A DNA stretch of 64,000 nucleotides from assembly GCF_036226925.1 (NCBI RefSeq), contig NZ_CP109031.1:4154001-4218000 (forward strand), read 5' to 3'. The translations under genes and the position numbers were made by a program. The notes below the pieces were generated by a model. The model worked only from the letters and a program-made list of their open reading frames with translations, ran no database searches and was not told the DNA's origin. Positions 1-10,008 of the stretch are shown in pieces. The first letter of the stretch is position 1, and every line of letters begins with the position of its first letter. The stretch is from Streptomyces sp. NBC_00659. Lineage in GTDB: Bacteria; Actinomycetota; Actinomycetes; Streptomycetales; Streptomycetaceae.

Positions 1-166
1 CGGCCGGTTGCTGGGCAGCAGGATGTCGACGTACGAACTGGTCCTGCCCTGGGGCCGGATGGCGGTCTTCCTCCTGCTCGCGGCGACGGTCGGCGTCCTG
101 GCGGCGCTCTGGCCGGCCCGCCGGGCGGCCCGTCTGAACATGCTGACGGCGATCAAGTCGGAGTAA
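1..166 (+). CDS. FtsX-family ABC transporter permease, C-terminal end (partial)
   Basis: The window opens inside a gene. The last 54 codons encode one hydrophobic helix (about residues 20-36 of the visible part) followed by the ending LWPARRAARLNMLTAIKSE. This ending, a Pro-Ala-Arg-Arg-Ala turn followed by a short 'LTAI' tail, is typical of the last transmembrane segment of FtsX/MacB-type permeases. The complete permease at 34869-37448 ends with the closely similar ALIPAFRAGRMNVLNAIATD, which supports the call. Such permeases work with a LolD/MacB-type ATPase, which would lie upstream of the window. A strong bidirectional hairpin follows the stop codon. Confidence 0.85.
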   Translation, partial: GRLLGSRMSTYELVLPWGRMAVFLLLAATVGVLAALWPARRAARLNMLTAIKSE

Positions 167-209
167 CCGCGCACGGCGGACGGGCCGGAGCGACGGCCCC
201 GGAGAAACA

Positions 210-251
210 GGGGGAGGGGGCCCGATCCGGATGGATCGGGCCCCCTCCCCC
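210..251. terminator. Bidirectional intrinsic terminator between the convergent FtsX permease and cfa
   Basis: Near-perfect inverted repeat: a G-rich arm ending in CCCGATCC, a short gga(t) loop, then GGATCGGG and a C-rich arm. It lies between two convergent stop codons and can serve both transcripts. Confidence 0.85.
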
Positions 252-274
252 GCGTCGCGCCGCCGCTCCGCGCG

Positions 275-1564
275 TCAGTTCCAGGTCCTCGCCCGCAGCG
301 GCATCCCGGACGGGCCCGCCCCGCCCCGGGTCTTCACCGCCAGCACCTGGTTGACGCCGATCTGGTTGCGTTCGAAGGCGACCGCGCTGGCCGCCATGTA
401 CAGGCGCCAGACGCGGGCCCGGCCGACACCGGTGAGCCGGACGGCACGGGACCACCCGGCCTCCAGATTGGCGACCCAGCGGCGCAGGGTGAGCGCGTAG
501 TGCTCGCGCAGGACCTCGACGTCACGCACCTCGAACCCGGCCCGCTCGAGCTGCGTCACGGTCGTCCCGACGGGCGCGAGTTCGCCGTCGGGGAACACAT
601 AGGCGTCGATGAACGGGTCGACGGCGTACGACGACTCGTCGCGCTGCGGGCGCCGGGCGATCTGGTGGTTGAGCAGCCGCCCGCCGGGGACGAGGAGGCC
701 GCCGAGCACCTCGGCGTACTCCAGGTAGCGCTCGGCGCCGACGTGTTCGGCCATGCCGATGGAGGAGATCGCGTCGTAGGGCCCGTCGGTGACGTCCCGG
801 TAGTCCTGAACCCTGATCTCCACCCGGTCGGTCAGGCCCTCTTCCGCGACCCGTTTACGGGCGTACGCGGCCTGTTCCTGCGACAGCGTCACCCCGACCA
901 CCCGCACGCCGTGGTCGCGGGCGGCGTGCACGGCCATCGAGCCCCAGCCGCAGCCGACGTCGAGGAGCCGCTGACCGGGCTTCAGAGCCAGCTTCCGGGC
1001 GACGAGTTCGAGCTTGTCGCGCTGCGCCTCCTCCAGGGTGCCGCCCTCCTCCCAGTAGGCGCACGAGTAGACCATGGACGGGCCGAGGACGAGCTCGTAG
1101 AACTCGTTGCCGACGTCGTAGTGGTGGCTGATGGCGCTCCGGTCGCTGCGCTTGGTGTGCAGGTGGCGGTTCCGGCGCACCTCCTCGGGGGGCGGGGCGG
1201 GCGGCAGCGGCAGCCCGGCCATCCTCACCAGCCCGCGGGCCGCCGCGCGCACCTCGGGGTCACGCAGCGCCGCCCCGAGCCCGCGCGCGTCCTCGGGGCG
1301 CTCCCACACGAGCCCGGAGATCAGGTCCAGGGCGGTGTACAGGTCCCCCTCGACGCCGAGGTCACCCGAGACCCAGGCGCGGGCGAGTCCCAACTCGCCC
1401 GGCTTCCACAGCAGTCGGCGCAGGGCCCGCCGGTTGCGGACGACGAGCGCCGGAGCCGCGGGCGGACCCGCTTCCGAACCGTCCCAGGCGCGCACGCGCA
1501 ACGGGAGCGGGGCTCCCAGCAACTGTTCGACAAGGCCTTTGAGACGCGGCGCGGCGTCCTGCAT
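275..1564 (-). CDS. cfa: Cyclopropane-fatty-acyl-phospholipid synthase
   Basis: A 429-residue SAM-dependent methyltransferase that adds a methylene bridge to double bonds of unsaturated phospholipid acyl chains at the membrane. The N-terminal ~120 residues are the lipid-binding part. SAM motif I, LLDVGCGWGSMAVHAA, lies near residue 195. The SCAYW segment near residue 165 and the C-terminal HYALTLRRW segment are family hallmarks. The ATG at 1564 is preferred over the in-frame GTG at 1573 because GGAGG lies 8 nt upstream of the ATG. It stands alone between two terminators. An acyl desaturase that could supply its unsaturated substrate lies far away at 59384, so any functional link is inference. 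Confidence 0.93.
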   Translation of the reverse strand: MQDAAPRLKGLVEQLLGAPLPLRVRAWDGSEAGPPAAPALVVRNRRALRRLLWKPGELGLARAWVSGDLGVEGDLYTALDLISGLVWERPEDARGLGAALRDPEVRAAARGLVRMAGLPLPPAPPPEEVRRNRHLHTKRSDRSAISHHYDVGNEFYELVLGPSMVYSCAYWEEGGTLEEAQRDKLELVARKLALKPGQRLLDVGCGWGSMAVHAARDHGVRVVGVTLSQEQAAYARKRVAEEGLTDRVEIRVQDYRDVTDGPYDAISSIGMAEHVGAERYLEYAEVLGGLLVPGGRLLNHQIARRPQRDESSYAVDPFIDAYVFPDGELAPVGTTVTQLERAGFEVRDVEVLREHYALTLRRWVANLEAGWSRAVRLTGVGRARVWRLYMAASAVAFERNQIGVNQVLAVKTRGGAGPSGMPLRARTWN

Positions 1565-1766
1565 GGCGTACACCTCCGAGACAACACTCCCGAACGCTCC
1601 GACACCACGTAAACATCTACCCCGTCAGCGGGCAGTCCCGCTTCCACGACACAGATTCGCAAAATGTGTGTACGCACCACACTTTGAACGCGGCGCCCGC
1701 CTCCGCCGACGCGGCGGGTTGCGCGGCGCGCAGGGTGGGCCGGGGAACGCGCCGCAGGGGCCGGGG

Positions 1767-1822
1767 AACGCCGAAGGGGCCGCCCGCACCACGGATGGCG
1801 GGCGGCCCCTTCGGGGCGTTCG
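1767..1822 (-). terminator. Intrinsic terminator of ndh
   Basis: Long inverted repeat whose arms contain CCGAAGGGGCCGCCCGC and its complement around a short acc-acggat loop. It lies 13 bp past the ndh stop codon on the minus strand. Confidence 0.85.
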
Positions 1823-1834
1823 GTGACCGGAGGG

Positions 1835-3223
1835 TCAGGAGGCCTTGGCCTTCTCCTCGGTCTTGACGGCGGGCGCCGGCGCGGCCGGAGCCGGCTTGGC
1901 GGCCTCGTAGAACTCCTCGCGCGGAGTCTCCATGGCGCCAAGGGAGACGACCTCGCGCTTGAGGAACATCGCGAGCGTCCAGTCCGCGAAGACGCGGATC
2001 TTGCGGTTCCAGGTCGGCATGGCGAGACCGTGGTAGCCGCGGTGCATGTACCAGGCGAGACGGCCCTTGAGCTTGATCTTCATCTTGCCCATGACGATCA
2101 TCGCGACGCCCTTGTGCAGACCGAGACCGGCCACGGCGCCCTTGTTGGCGTGCGCGTACTCCTTCTGCGGGAAGCCCCGCATACCGGAGATCACGTTGTC
2201 GCCGAGGATCTTGGCCTGACGCAGCGCGTGCTGCGCGTTCGGCGGGCACCAGGCGTTCTCGACACCGGCCTTGCGGGCGGCGACGTCCGGCACCTGGGCG
2301 TTGTCGCCCGCGGCCCAGACGTAGTCCGTGCCCTGCACCTGGAGGGTGGTCTGGGTGTCCACGTGGCCACGCGGGCCGAGCGGCAGACCGAAGCGGGAGA
2401 GAACGGGGTTCGGCTTGACGCCGGCCGTCCAGACGATCGTGTTGGAGTCGACCTCGAGGCCGTTCTTCAGCACGACGTGGCCGTCGACGCAGGAGTCCAT
2501 CGAGGTGGAGAGGTAGATCTCCACACCGCGGCTCTCCAGGTGCTCCTTGCCGTACTGGCCGAGCTTGGGGCCGACCTCGGGAAGGATCTTGTCCGCGGCG
2601 TCGACGAGGATGAAGCGCATGTCCTCGCGGGACACGCTGCTGTAGTACTTGGCCGCGTCGCGGGCCATGTCCTCGACTTCACCGATGGTCTCGGCGCCGG
2701 CGAATCCGCCGCCCACGAAGACGAAGGTCAGCGCCTTGCGGCGGACGTCCTCGTCCGTGGTGGAGTCGGCCTTGTCGAGCTGCTCGAGGACGTGGTTGCG
2801 CAGGCCGATGGCCTCCTCGATGCCCTTCATGCCGATGCCCTGTTCGGCGAGGCCGGGGATCGGGAAGGTGCGGGAGACCGCGCCCATCGCGATGACGAGG
2901 TAGTCGAAAGGCAGCTCGTACGCCTCGCCCACGAGGGGGGCGACCGTGGCTACCTTGCGGTCCTGGTCGATGGTGGTGACCCGGCCGGTGAGGACCTCCG
3001 CCTTGGGAAGTACACGCCGCAGCGGGACGACGACGTGCCGCGGGGAGATGCTGCCGGCGGCTGCTTCGGGGAGGAAGGGCTGGTAGGTCATGTACGACCG
3101 GGGGTCGACGACCGTTACGGTCGCCTCTCCGTAGCGCATCTGCTTGAGGATGCGCCGAGCTGCGTACAGGCCTACGTACCCACCGCCTACTACGAGGATC
3201 CTGGGACGCTCCGTGGTGCTCAT
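1835..3223 (-). CDS. ndh: Type II NADH dehydrogenase (NAD(P)/FAD-dependent oxidoreductase)
   Basis: A 462-residue monotopic, non-proton-pumping NADH:quinone oxidoreductase passing electrons from NADH to menaquinone at the inner face of the membrane. The N-terminal FAD Rossmann motif is ILVVGGGYVGLYAARR at about residues 9-24. A second dinucleotide fold, FVFVGGGFAGAETIGEVE, sits near residue 165 for NADH. The later segment reading AAGDNAQVPD is the FAD-contacting motif common to the family. The ATG at 3223 gives the normal family length; the reading frame stays open much further upstream but without family sequence. Expression may be controlled by the redox sensor Rex through a palindrome about 310 bp upstream. 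The C-terminus ends in an Ala/Pro/Glu-rich tail. Confidence 0.93.
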   Translation of the reverse strand: MSTTERPRILVVGGGYVGLYAARRILKQMRYGEATVTVVDPRSYMTYQPFLPEAAAGSISPRHVVVPLRRVLPKAEVLTGRVTTIDQDRKVATVAPLVGEAYELPFDYLVIAMGAVSRTFPIPGLAEQGIGMKGIEEAIGLRNHVLEQLDKADSTTDEDVRRKALTFVFVGGGFAGAETIGEVEDMARDAAKYYSSVSREDMRFILVDAADKILPEVGPKLGQYGKEHLESRGVEIYLSTSMDSCVDGHVVLKNGLEVDSNTIVWTAGVKPNPVLSRFGLPLGPRGHVDTQTTLQVQGTDYVWAAGDNAQVPDVAARKAGVENAWCPPNAQHALRQAKILGDNVISGMRGFPQKEYAHANKGAVAGLGLHKGVAMIVMGKMKIKLKGRLAWYMHRGYHGLAMPTWNRKIRVFADWTLAMFLKREVVSLGAMETPREEFYEAAKPAPAAPAPAVKTEEKAKAS

Positions 3224-3510
3224 GCCATCGAGTATCCACCTGCTTCCGGGGGGTCGCTCGTGCGCCCCTTCACAAGCTTGGGCAGGGGCTCTGCTACACT
3301 CCGCCGCCCTCGTGATCGAGGTCATGGCGGCAGGGGTGGACCGCCGTACGGTTCGTACCGTTGTCAACACCGCGTGAGCTGCGGCCCAACCCGTTCGGCC
3401 CAGCAGACCACACCTGTGTTTCACCGCCCGGAAACGCTGTCGCAACGCTTCACCGACCATGCTGCCGGACCGGTCCGGCCCCGCGGAAGGGCCCAAGCGG
3501 CCCTCTTGTC

Positions 3511-3528
3511 GCCCAGCAGGGCCTTTTT
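3511..3528 (+). terminator. Hairpin with T-run, plus strand, orphan
   Basis: GCCC-agca-GGGC followed by CTTTTT, preceded by a second small stem AGGGCC-caagc-GGCCCT (3488-3504). It looks like an intrinsic terminator on the plus strand, but no plus-strand gene lies upstream, so it may end a small RNA or be chance. Confidence 0.4.
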
Positions 3529-3531
3529 CCT

Positions 3532-3547
3532 TGTGAAGAACTTCACG
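3532..3547. promoter_or_regulatory. Candidate Rex operator (ROP) upstream of ndh
   Basis: TGTGAA-gaac-TTCACG is a 16-bp palindrome differing from the Rex core TGTGAA-N4-TTCACA only at the last base. Rex is the actinobacterial NADH/NAD+ sensor that represses respiratory genes, and ndh is to my knowledge a Rex target in S. coelicolor. The distance to the ndh start (about 310 bp) implies a long leader or an upstream promoter; I could not identify that promoter with confidence. Confidence 0.5.
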
Positions 3548-3765
3548 AACTTTCTCGGCGGGGACTCGCCAGACGGGTTCCGGGACCCCCGCGGGCACGC
3601 TCATACGTTATCCGAGCCGCTCAGCCGAGGCTACCGATCAGTAGCAAAGGAGACCGGTGCCACGCCCCCGCGGCACCGCCGGACAACCCGCGCGGTGCCA
3701 CCGGGCACCCCCCGCGGCACCGCCGGACAGGCGCCCGGGAGCCCTGTGCCGCCGCTGGAGGACAC

Positions 3766-3803
3766 GACGGCCCCGGCTCCCCGAAAAGGGGGCCGGGGCC
3801 GTC
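3766..3803 (-). terminator. Intrinsic terminator of ppx operon
   Basis: Inverted repeat ACGGCCCCGGCTCCCC / GGGGGCCGGGGCCGT with a gaaa-type loop, 31 bp beyond the ppx stop. Confidence 0.8.
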
Positions 3804-3833
3804 TCACGCCCGTTCTCGACGCGTCACCGCGCG

Positions 3834-4805
3834 TCAGTCGCCCTGCCTGCCGGCTTCGGCGTCCTCGGCCACCTTGAAGGCGATGCCGTCGAGGATGTCG
3901 TGCTCGCTGACCACGACCTCCTCCGCCCCGGTCCGCTCCATGATCGAGAGCAGGACGAGGGCACCGGCGCCGATCACGTCCACCCGGCCCGGGTGCATCG
4001 AGGGAACGGCGGCGCGCTCGGCGTGCGTGGAGCGCAGCAGCCACTCGGTGATCTCGCGGACGCGTCCGACGGAGACGCGGGTGTGGTGGATCCGCTCGGA
4101 GTCGTACGCGTCGAGGTCCAGCGCGATCGCCGCGATCGTGGTGACCGAGCCGGCCAGCCCCACCAGGGTGCGCGCCTCGCGCAGCGGGACCGTCTCCTCG
4201 GCGAGGTCGAGGGCGGTCTCGATGTCGGCGCGCATGGCCGCGACCTGCTCCGCCGTGGGCGGGTCGGTCACGGCGCCGTCGCGGACGAGGTGACGTTCCG
4301 TCATCCGTACGCAGCCGATGTCCACGGAGCGTGCCGCGCGCACCCGGTCGGCGCCGACGACGAACTCGGTCGAGCCGCCGCCGATGTCCACGACCAGGTA
4401 GGGCGTGGCGAGGTCGTCGCGCCCGGCCAGCTCCTTGGTCGCGCCGGTGAAGGAGAACTCGGCCTCCTGGTCCCCGCTGATGACCTCCGGCTCGACGCCG
4501 AGGATGTCCAGCACCCCGCGCACGAACTCGTCCCGGTTCTCGGCGTCCCGGGAGGCCGAGGTGGCGACGAAGCGCAGCCGCTCGGCGCCGTGCTCCTTGA
4601 TGGCCTCCGCGTACGCGCGGCAGGCGGCGAAGGTCCGCTCCAGCGCCTCGGGGGCGAGCCGGCCGGTGCGGTCGACGCCCTGGCCCAGCCGGACGATGGT
4701 CATCCGCCGGTCCAGGTCGGCGAGTTCGCCCGTCCGCGGGTCCGCGTCGGCCACCAGGAGCCGGATGGAGTTCGTACCGCAGTCGACGGCGGCGACGCGG
4801 GTCAC
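3834..4805 (-). CDS. ppx: Exopolyphosphatase / pppGpp phosphohydrolase (Ppx/GppA family)
   Basis: A 323-residue member of the ASKHA (actin-like ATPase) fold that removes terminal phosphate from polyphosphate and/or pppGpp. The first phosphate loop VDCGTNSIRLLVAD is at residues 7-20 and the second, VVDIGGGSTEFV, near residue 140. At this length it has only the two N-terminal subdomains, as in other actinobacterial Ppx proteins, and lacks the extra C-terminal HD-type domain of E. coli Ppx. The GTG start overlaps the TGA of the DUF501 gene by four bases, so translation is probably coupled. It is last in the divIC-DUF501-ppx series and is followed by a terminator. Confidence 0.92.
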   Translation of the reverse strand: MTRVAAVDCGTNSIRLLVADADPRTGELADLDRRMTIVRLGQGVDRTGRLAPEALERTFAACRAYAEAIKEHGAERLRFVATSASRDAENRDEFVRGVLDILGVEPEVISGDQEAEFSFTGATKELAGRDDLATPYLVVDIGGGSTEFVVGADRVRAARSVDIGCVRMTERHLVRDGAVTDPPTAEQVAAMRADIETALDLAEETVPLREARTLVGLAGSVTTIAAIALDLDAYDSERIHHTRVSVGRVREITEWLLRSTHAERAAVPSMHPGRVDVIGAGALVLLSIMERTGAEEVVVSEHDILDGIAFKVAEDAEAGRQGD

Positions 4806-5455
4806 CGGCCGTCCTCGGCGGACGCGGCGGAACCGGCGGCCTCCGCGGAACCGGTGGACTCGGCGTCCTCGGCGGAACCGGCGGCCTCGGTGGAGCCCTC
4901 CGTCTTCGGCCCGTCGCCGGCCGGCGGTCCGGCCTGGGTGACACACGCGCCCTTGCTCCACCACTCGGGCAGCATCGCGATGGCCTCGTCGCCGAGCGGG
5001 TTGACGCCCGGCCCGGCGGCCAGCGAGTGGGCGACCAGGACGTGCAGGCACTTCACCCGGTCCGGCATGCCGCCCGCGCTCGGGAAGCCCTCCAGGACCT
5101 CGATGGCGTCACGGCGCGCGATGTAGTCCTCGTGGGCGGCGCGGTAGGCCGCGGCCAGCTCGGAGTCGGTGGCCAGCCGTTCGGTCATCTCCTTCATGAC
5201 CCCGTTGGCCTCCAGCGTCCCGATCGCGGACGCGGCCCGCGGGCACGTCAGGTAGTACGTGGTCGGGAACGGCGTCCCGTCGGGGAGGCGGGGCGCCGTC
5301 TCCACCACGTCCGGCTGGCCGCAGGGGCAGCGGTGCACGATCGCGCGCAGCCCGCGCGGCGGCCGTCCGAGCTGCTGCTTGAAGGCCTCGACGTCGGCGT
5401 CGGTGGGCTCGGTGCGCGGGGTGGTGGGCGGTGGCGTTTCCATGCCGTGAGTCAC
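4802..5455 (-). CDS. DUF501 family protein
   Basis: A 217-residue cytoplasmic protein of unknown biochemical function. The conserved part (about residues 20-165) contains the metal-site-like segment VHRCPCGQPDVVET and TTYYLTCPRAASAIGTLE, both typical of DUF501. After it comes an unconserved Gly/Ser/Ala/Glu-rich tail of about 40 residues. The family is nearly always found between eno/divIC and ppx in actinobacteria, as here, suggesting a role tied to the cell cycle or polyphosphate. The GTG at 5455 is taken as start; the ATG at 5443 is an alternative, and neither has a strong ribosome site. Its stop overlaps the ppx start. Confidence 0.88.
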   Translation of the reverse strand: MTHGMETPPPTTPRTEPTDADVEAFKQQLGRPPRGLRAIVHRCPCGQPDVVETAPRLPDGTPFPTTYYLTCPRAASAIGTLEANGVMKEMTERLATDSELAAAYRAAHEDYIARRDAIEVLEGFPSAGGMPDRVKCLHVLVAHSLAAGPGVNPLGDEAIAMLPEWWSKGACVTQAGPPAGDGPKTEGSTEAAGSAEDAESTGSAEAAGSAASAEDGR

Positions 5456-5482
5456 GTGTCTTTCTGGTCAGTTCATGGGGCG

Positions 5483-5959
5483 TCAGCGGTCGGCGGCGTC
5501 GGATTTGTCCACGCCGTCCCACATATTGGTGTACCAGGGGAGGTCGGCGGCGCCCCGCTCGGCACGGGACTGCTTCGCGGCGTCCGGGTCGATCACGACG
5601 TACCCGGTCTCGCCCGGCATCACATAGTGCAGCCGCTGCCGGATCTGCTGCTCGGCGTACGCGTCGTCCTGCCAGCGCGCCTTGAGGTCGCGCAGCTGCT
5701 CGACCCGCTGCCGGGCCTGCTCCCGCTGCCGCTCCACGTCGCCGATCTGGGCGCGCTGGGAGACGTACTGCCGCATCGGGTAGGCGAGGGCGACGATCAG
5801 GGAGCACAGGACCATGGCGAGCAGCGCGGCCCGGCCGGTCAGCCGGGAGCGGCGCGCCTGCCGCTTGGTCTGGGAGCGGTAGACCCTGGCCGCCGTCTGC
5901 TCGCCGAGCAGCTTCAGCCTGGTCGAGGTGGAGAACCGGTCCCGGTCCTTCACGGCCAT
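5483..5959 (-). CDS. divIC: FtsB/DivIC-family septum formation initiator
   Basis: A 158-residue bitopic membrane protein of the divisome. A basic cytoplasmic N-terminus (residues 1-42) is followed by one transmembrane helix (LLAMVLCSLIVALAYPM, about 45-61), then an extracytoplasmic coiled coil rich in Gln, Arg and Glu (about 65-105) and a conserved end (PGETGYVVIDP). In Streptomyces this protein supports sporulation septation together with FtsL and FtsQ. It lies 120 bp downstream of eno with a hairpin between them, and 27 bp upstream of DUF501. The ATG at 5959 fits the family N-terminus. Confidence 0.9.
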   Translation of the reverse strand: MAVKDRDRFSTSTRLKLLGEQTAARVYRSQTKRQARRSRLTGRAALLAMVLCSLIVALAYPMRQYVSQRAQIGDVERQREQARQRVEQLRDLKARWQDDAYAEQQIRQRLHYVMPGETGYVVIDPDAAKQSRAERGAADLPWYTNMWDGVDKSDAADR

Positions 5960-6006
5960 GAGTCCCGCCTCCCCACTACCGGCCCGCCGTGCGGGCCCGT
6001 CACGTG

Positions 6007-6051
6007 CGTACGTCCCCGCACACGGTACGGGACCGGGTACGGGGACGTACG
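6007..6051 (-). terminator. Hairpin between eno and divIC
   Basis: Arms CGTACGTCCCCG and CGGGGACGTACG match perfectly over 12 bp, with an inner GTAC...GTAC pairing. It lies just after the eno stop and before divIC, so it ends or attenuates eno transcripts. Confidence 0.7.
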
Positions 6052-6079
6052 GAGGACTCTGCCTGAGCCGTGCGGGGGA

Positions 6080-8612
<2,533 letters not shown>

Positions 8613-8820
8613 CTCCTGCCTACGGCGCATGACGCGACGACTGTTCCCGTACGGCCGCTGGCAGGATTCGGCGTTGCGACCGTCGGGGCCCGCTGTGGCG
8701 AGCAGTCACGACCGTAAGCAGTCGATCGGCGGAAATTCAAAGACGATCAGGGCTTCTGAGACCCATGTCTCACTTGCATCAAATGGGACATTCCCCAGCT
8801 AACCAGGACGCGAACTCCCG

Positions 8821-9759
8821 CTACTTTTGCGCCGTTTCGGCAGTGTCCGCGATGCTCTGACCAGGTGCGACGAGGCCGGGAGCGCTGTCGGTCGCCACCG
8901 CGTCGGCGGTGGGCAGGTCGACCCATCCGCCACCGAGGCCCAGCTCGTCGGAAACCTTCCAGAGGTTGTCGATGACGTCCGCGACGTACGCGGTGTCGCT
9001 CGAGGCGCTCGCGGCATGCCGCCCGGTGGTGCTGTCGGCGCCGCCGCCGGTCGCGCTCTCCTCGGCATCCCCGCCGCGGTGCCGCCCGGTGCTGGTGCTC
9101 GGGGCGTCGGAGGGGCTCGAAGAAGCCTCCTTCTTCCCGGACTTGGCCGATTTGTCACCCTTGCCGGTCGCCGCATCCGAGCTGTCGGAGCTCTGCGAGG
9201 CGCTGGGCTCCGCAGTACTGCCGGCGGCATCCGAGGAGTCACCCGAATCGGACGAAGCGGAAGAATTGTCCGAAGGTGACGTACTGGGTGACGTCGCCAG
9301 GCCGGACGAAACGTACGAACCGGACTCGTCCTCGTCGTTCGAGGCATCGCCGGCCACGCCCGTGTCGACGCTGACGCCGGCCGCGCCCTTGCTGAGACCC
9401 GAGAGCGGCCCGCAGGTCGGCCAGGCCGCGAGGCCCTTGTCGGCGAGCACCTTCTCGGCGACGGCTATCTGCTGCGAGCGGCTGGCCTGGTCGGCCCTCG
9501 GGGCGTAGTCGAGGCCGCCGTGCGCCTCCCAGTTCTCCTGGTCGAGCTGAAGGCCGCCGTAGTACCCGTTGCTCTGGTCGGCGCTCCACGCGCCACCGCT
9601 CTCACACTGCGCCACCCGGTCCCAGGTGTTCCCGTCGGCCGCGCTCGCGCTCGCCGCGGCGAGCAGCGGGATGACGATCGCCGATCCGGTCACCCCTGCG
9701 GCGACCATGAGTGCCGGGGCCTGACGAGGGCGACGGTGACGGCCGTTCCCGGAGAGCAT
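8821..9759 (-). CDS. rpfC: Resuscitation-promoting factor C-like protein
   Basis: A 312-residue secreted Rpf-domain protein. The signal peptide (residues 1-40, ending LLAAASASA) is followed by the transglycosylase domain with CESGGAWSADQSNGYYGG; the Glu after the first Cys is the predicted catalytic residue. No LysM domain follows. Instead about 190 residues are Ser/Asp/Thr/Ala-rich and acidic, probably an extended cell-wall-spanning region, with a short conserved segment near the end (VADVIDNLWKVSDELGLGGG). GAAAGG lies 8 nt before the ATG at 9759, which is preferred over the far upstream start. It lies upstream of rpfA, facing the same way, with the riboswitch region in between. Confidence 0.88.
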   Translation of the reverse strand: MLSGNGRHRRPRQAPALMVAAGVTGSAIVIPLLAAASASAADGNTWDRVAQCESGGAWSADQSNGYYGGLQLDQENWEAHGGLDYAPRADQASRSQQIAVAEKVLADKGLAAWPTCGPLSGLSKGAAGVSVDTGVAGDASNDEDESGSYVSSGLATSPSTSPSDNSSASSDSGDSSDAAGSTAEPSASQSSDSSDAATGKGDKSAKSGKKEASSSPSDAPSTSTGRHRGGDAEESATGGGADSTTGRHAASASSDTAYVADVIDNLWKVSDELGLGGGWVDLPTADAVATDSAPGLVAPGQSIADTAETAQK

Positions 9760-9960
9760 ACGAAAGCCTTTCGAGTGACAGCAGGGAGTACCGCGGCCCC
9801 CTGTGAACCAAGAAGCGCAGGCGCCGCGTTGATGGGTGAAGGTAGTCGCACTCGAACGCTGGTTACAAGTCGATGCAGTACAGATCACGCGAAGATCACA
9901 GATTTGATGGAGCATCATGTTCCGCTAGCCGCAGGGGTGCTCTTTCCGGTATGCGGAAGA

Positions 9961-9987
9961 ACCCCTTCGGCGGGGATGCCGAAGGGT
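9961..9987 (-). terminator. Intrinsic terminator of the P450 gene
   Basis: GACCCTTCGGC / GCCGAAGGGGT stem on the minus strand with a short loop, followed by TTCTTCC, 22 bp past the P450 stop. Confidence 0.75.
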
Positions 9988-10008
9988 CACCGATGGGCCG
10001 GTCCAGGC

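Larger units (their letters stand above)
3224..3833. other. 610-bp intergenic region between ndh and ppx
   Basis: No coding sequence is convincing here. It holds the ppx terminator (3766-3803), a Rex-type palindrome (3532-3547), a plus-strand hairpin plus T-run (3511-3528) with no plus-strand gene before it, and a smaller palindrome ACGGT-tcgt-ACCGT (3348-3361) directly beside a minus-strand TTGACA (3362-3367). I could not find a good -10 at standard spacing for that TTGACA. Confidence 0.6.

Noticed and set aside
3657..5126. Plus-strand open frame of 489 codons with AGGAG 4-5 nt before a GTG
   Set aside because: It is antisense to ppx and DUF501, has the residue composition of a shadow frame, and overlaps the ppx terminator. 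The ribosome-like sequence is probably chance.
8691..8708. TGTGG...TCACG resembling a Crp site upstream of the rpfA riboswitch
   Set aside because: The spacing is one base too long for the Crp consensus and one half-site is mismatched. rpfA is a reported Crp target, so it was considered, but the sequence alone does not support it.
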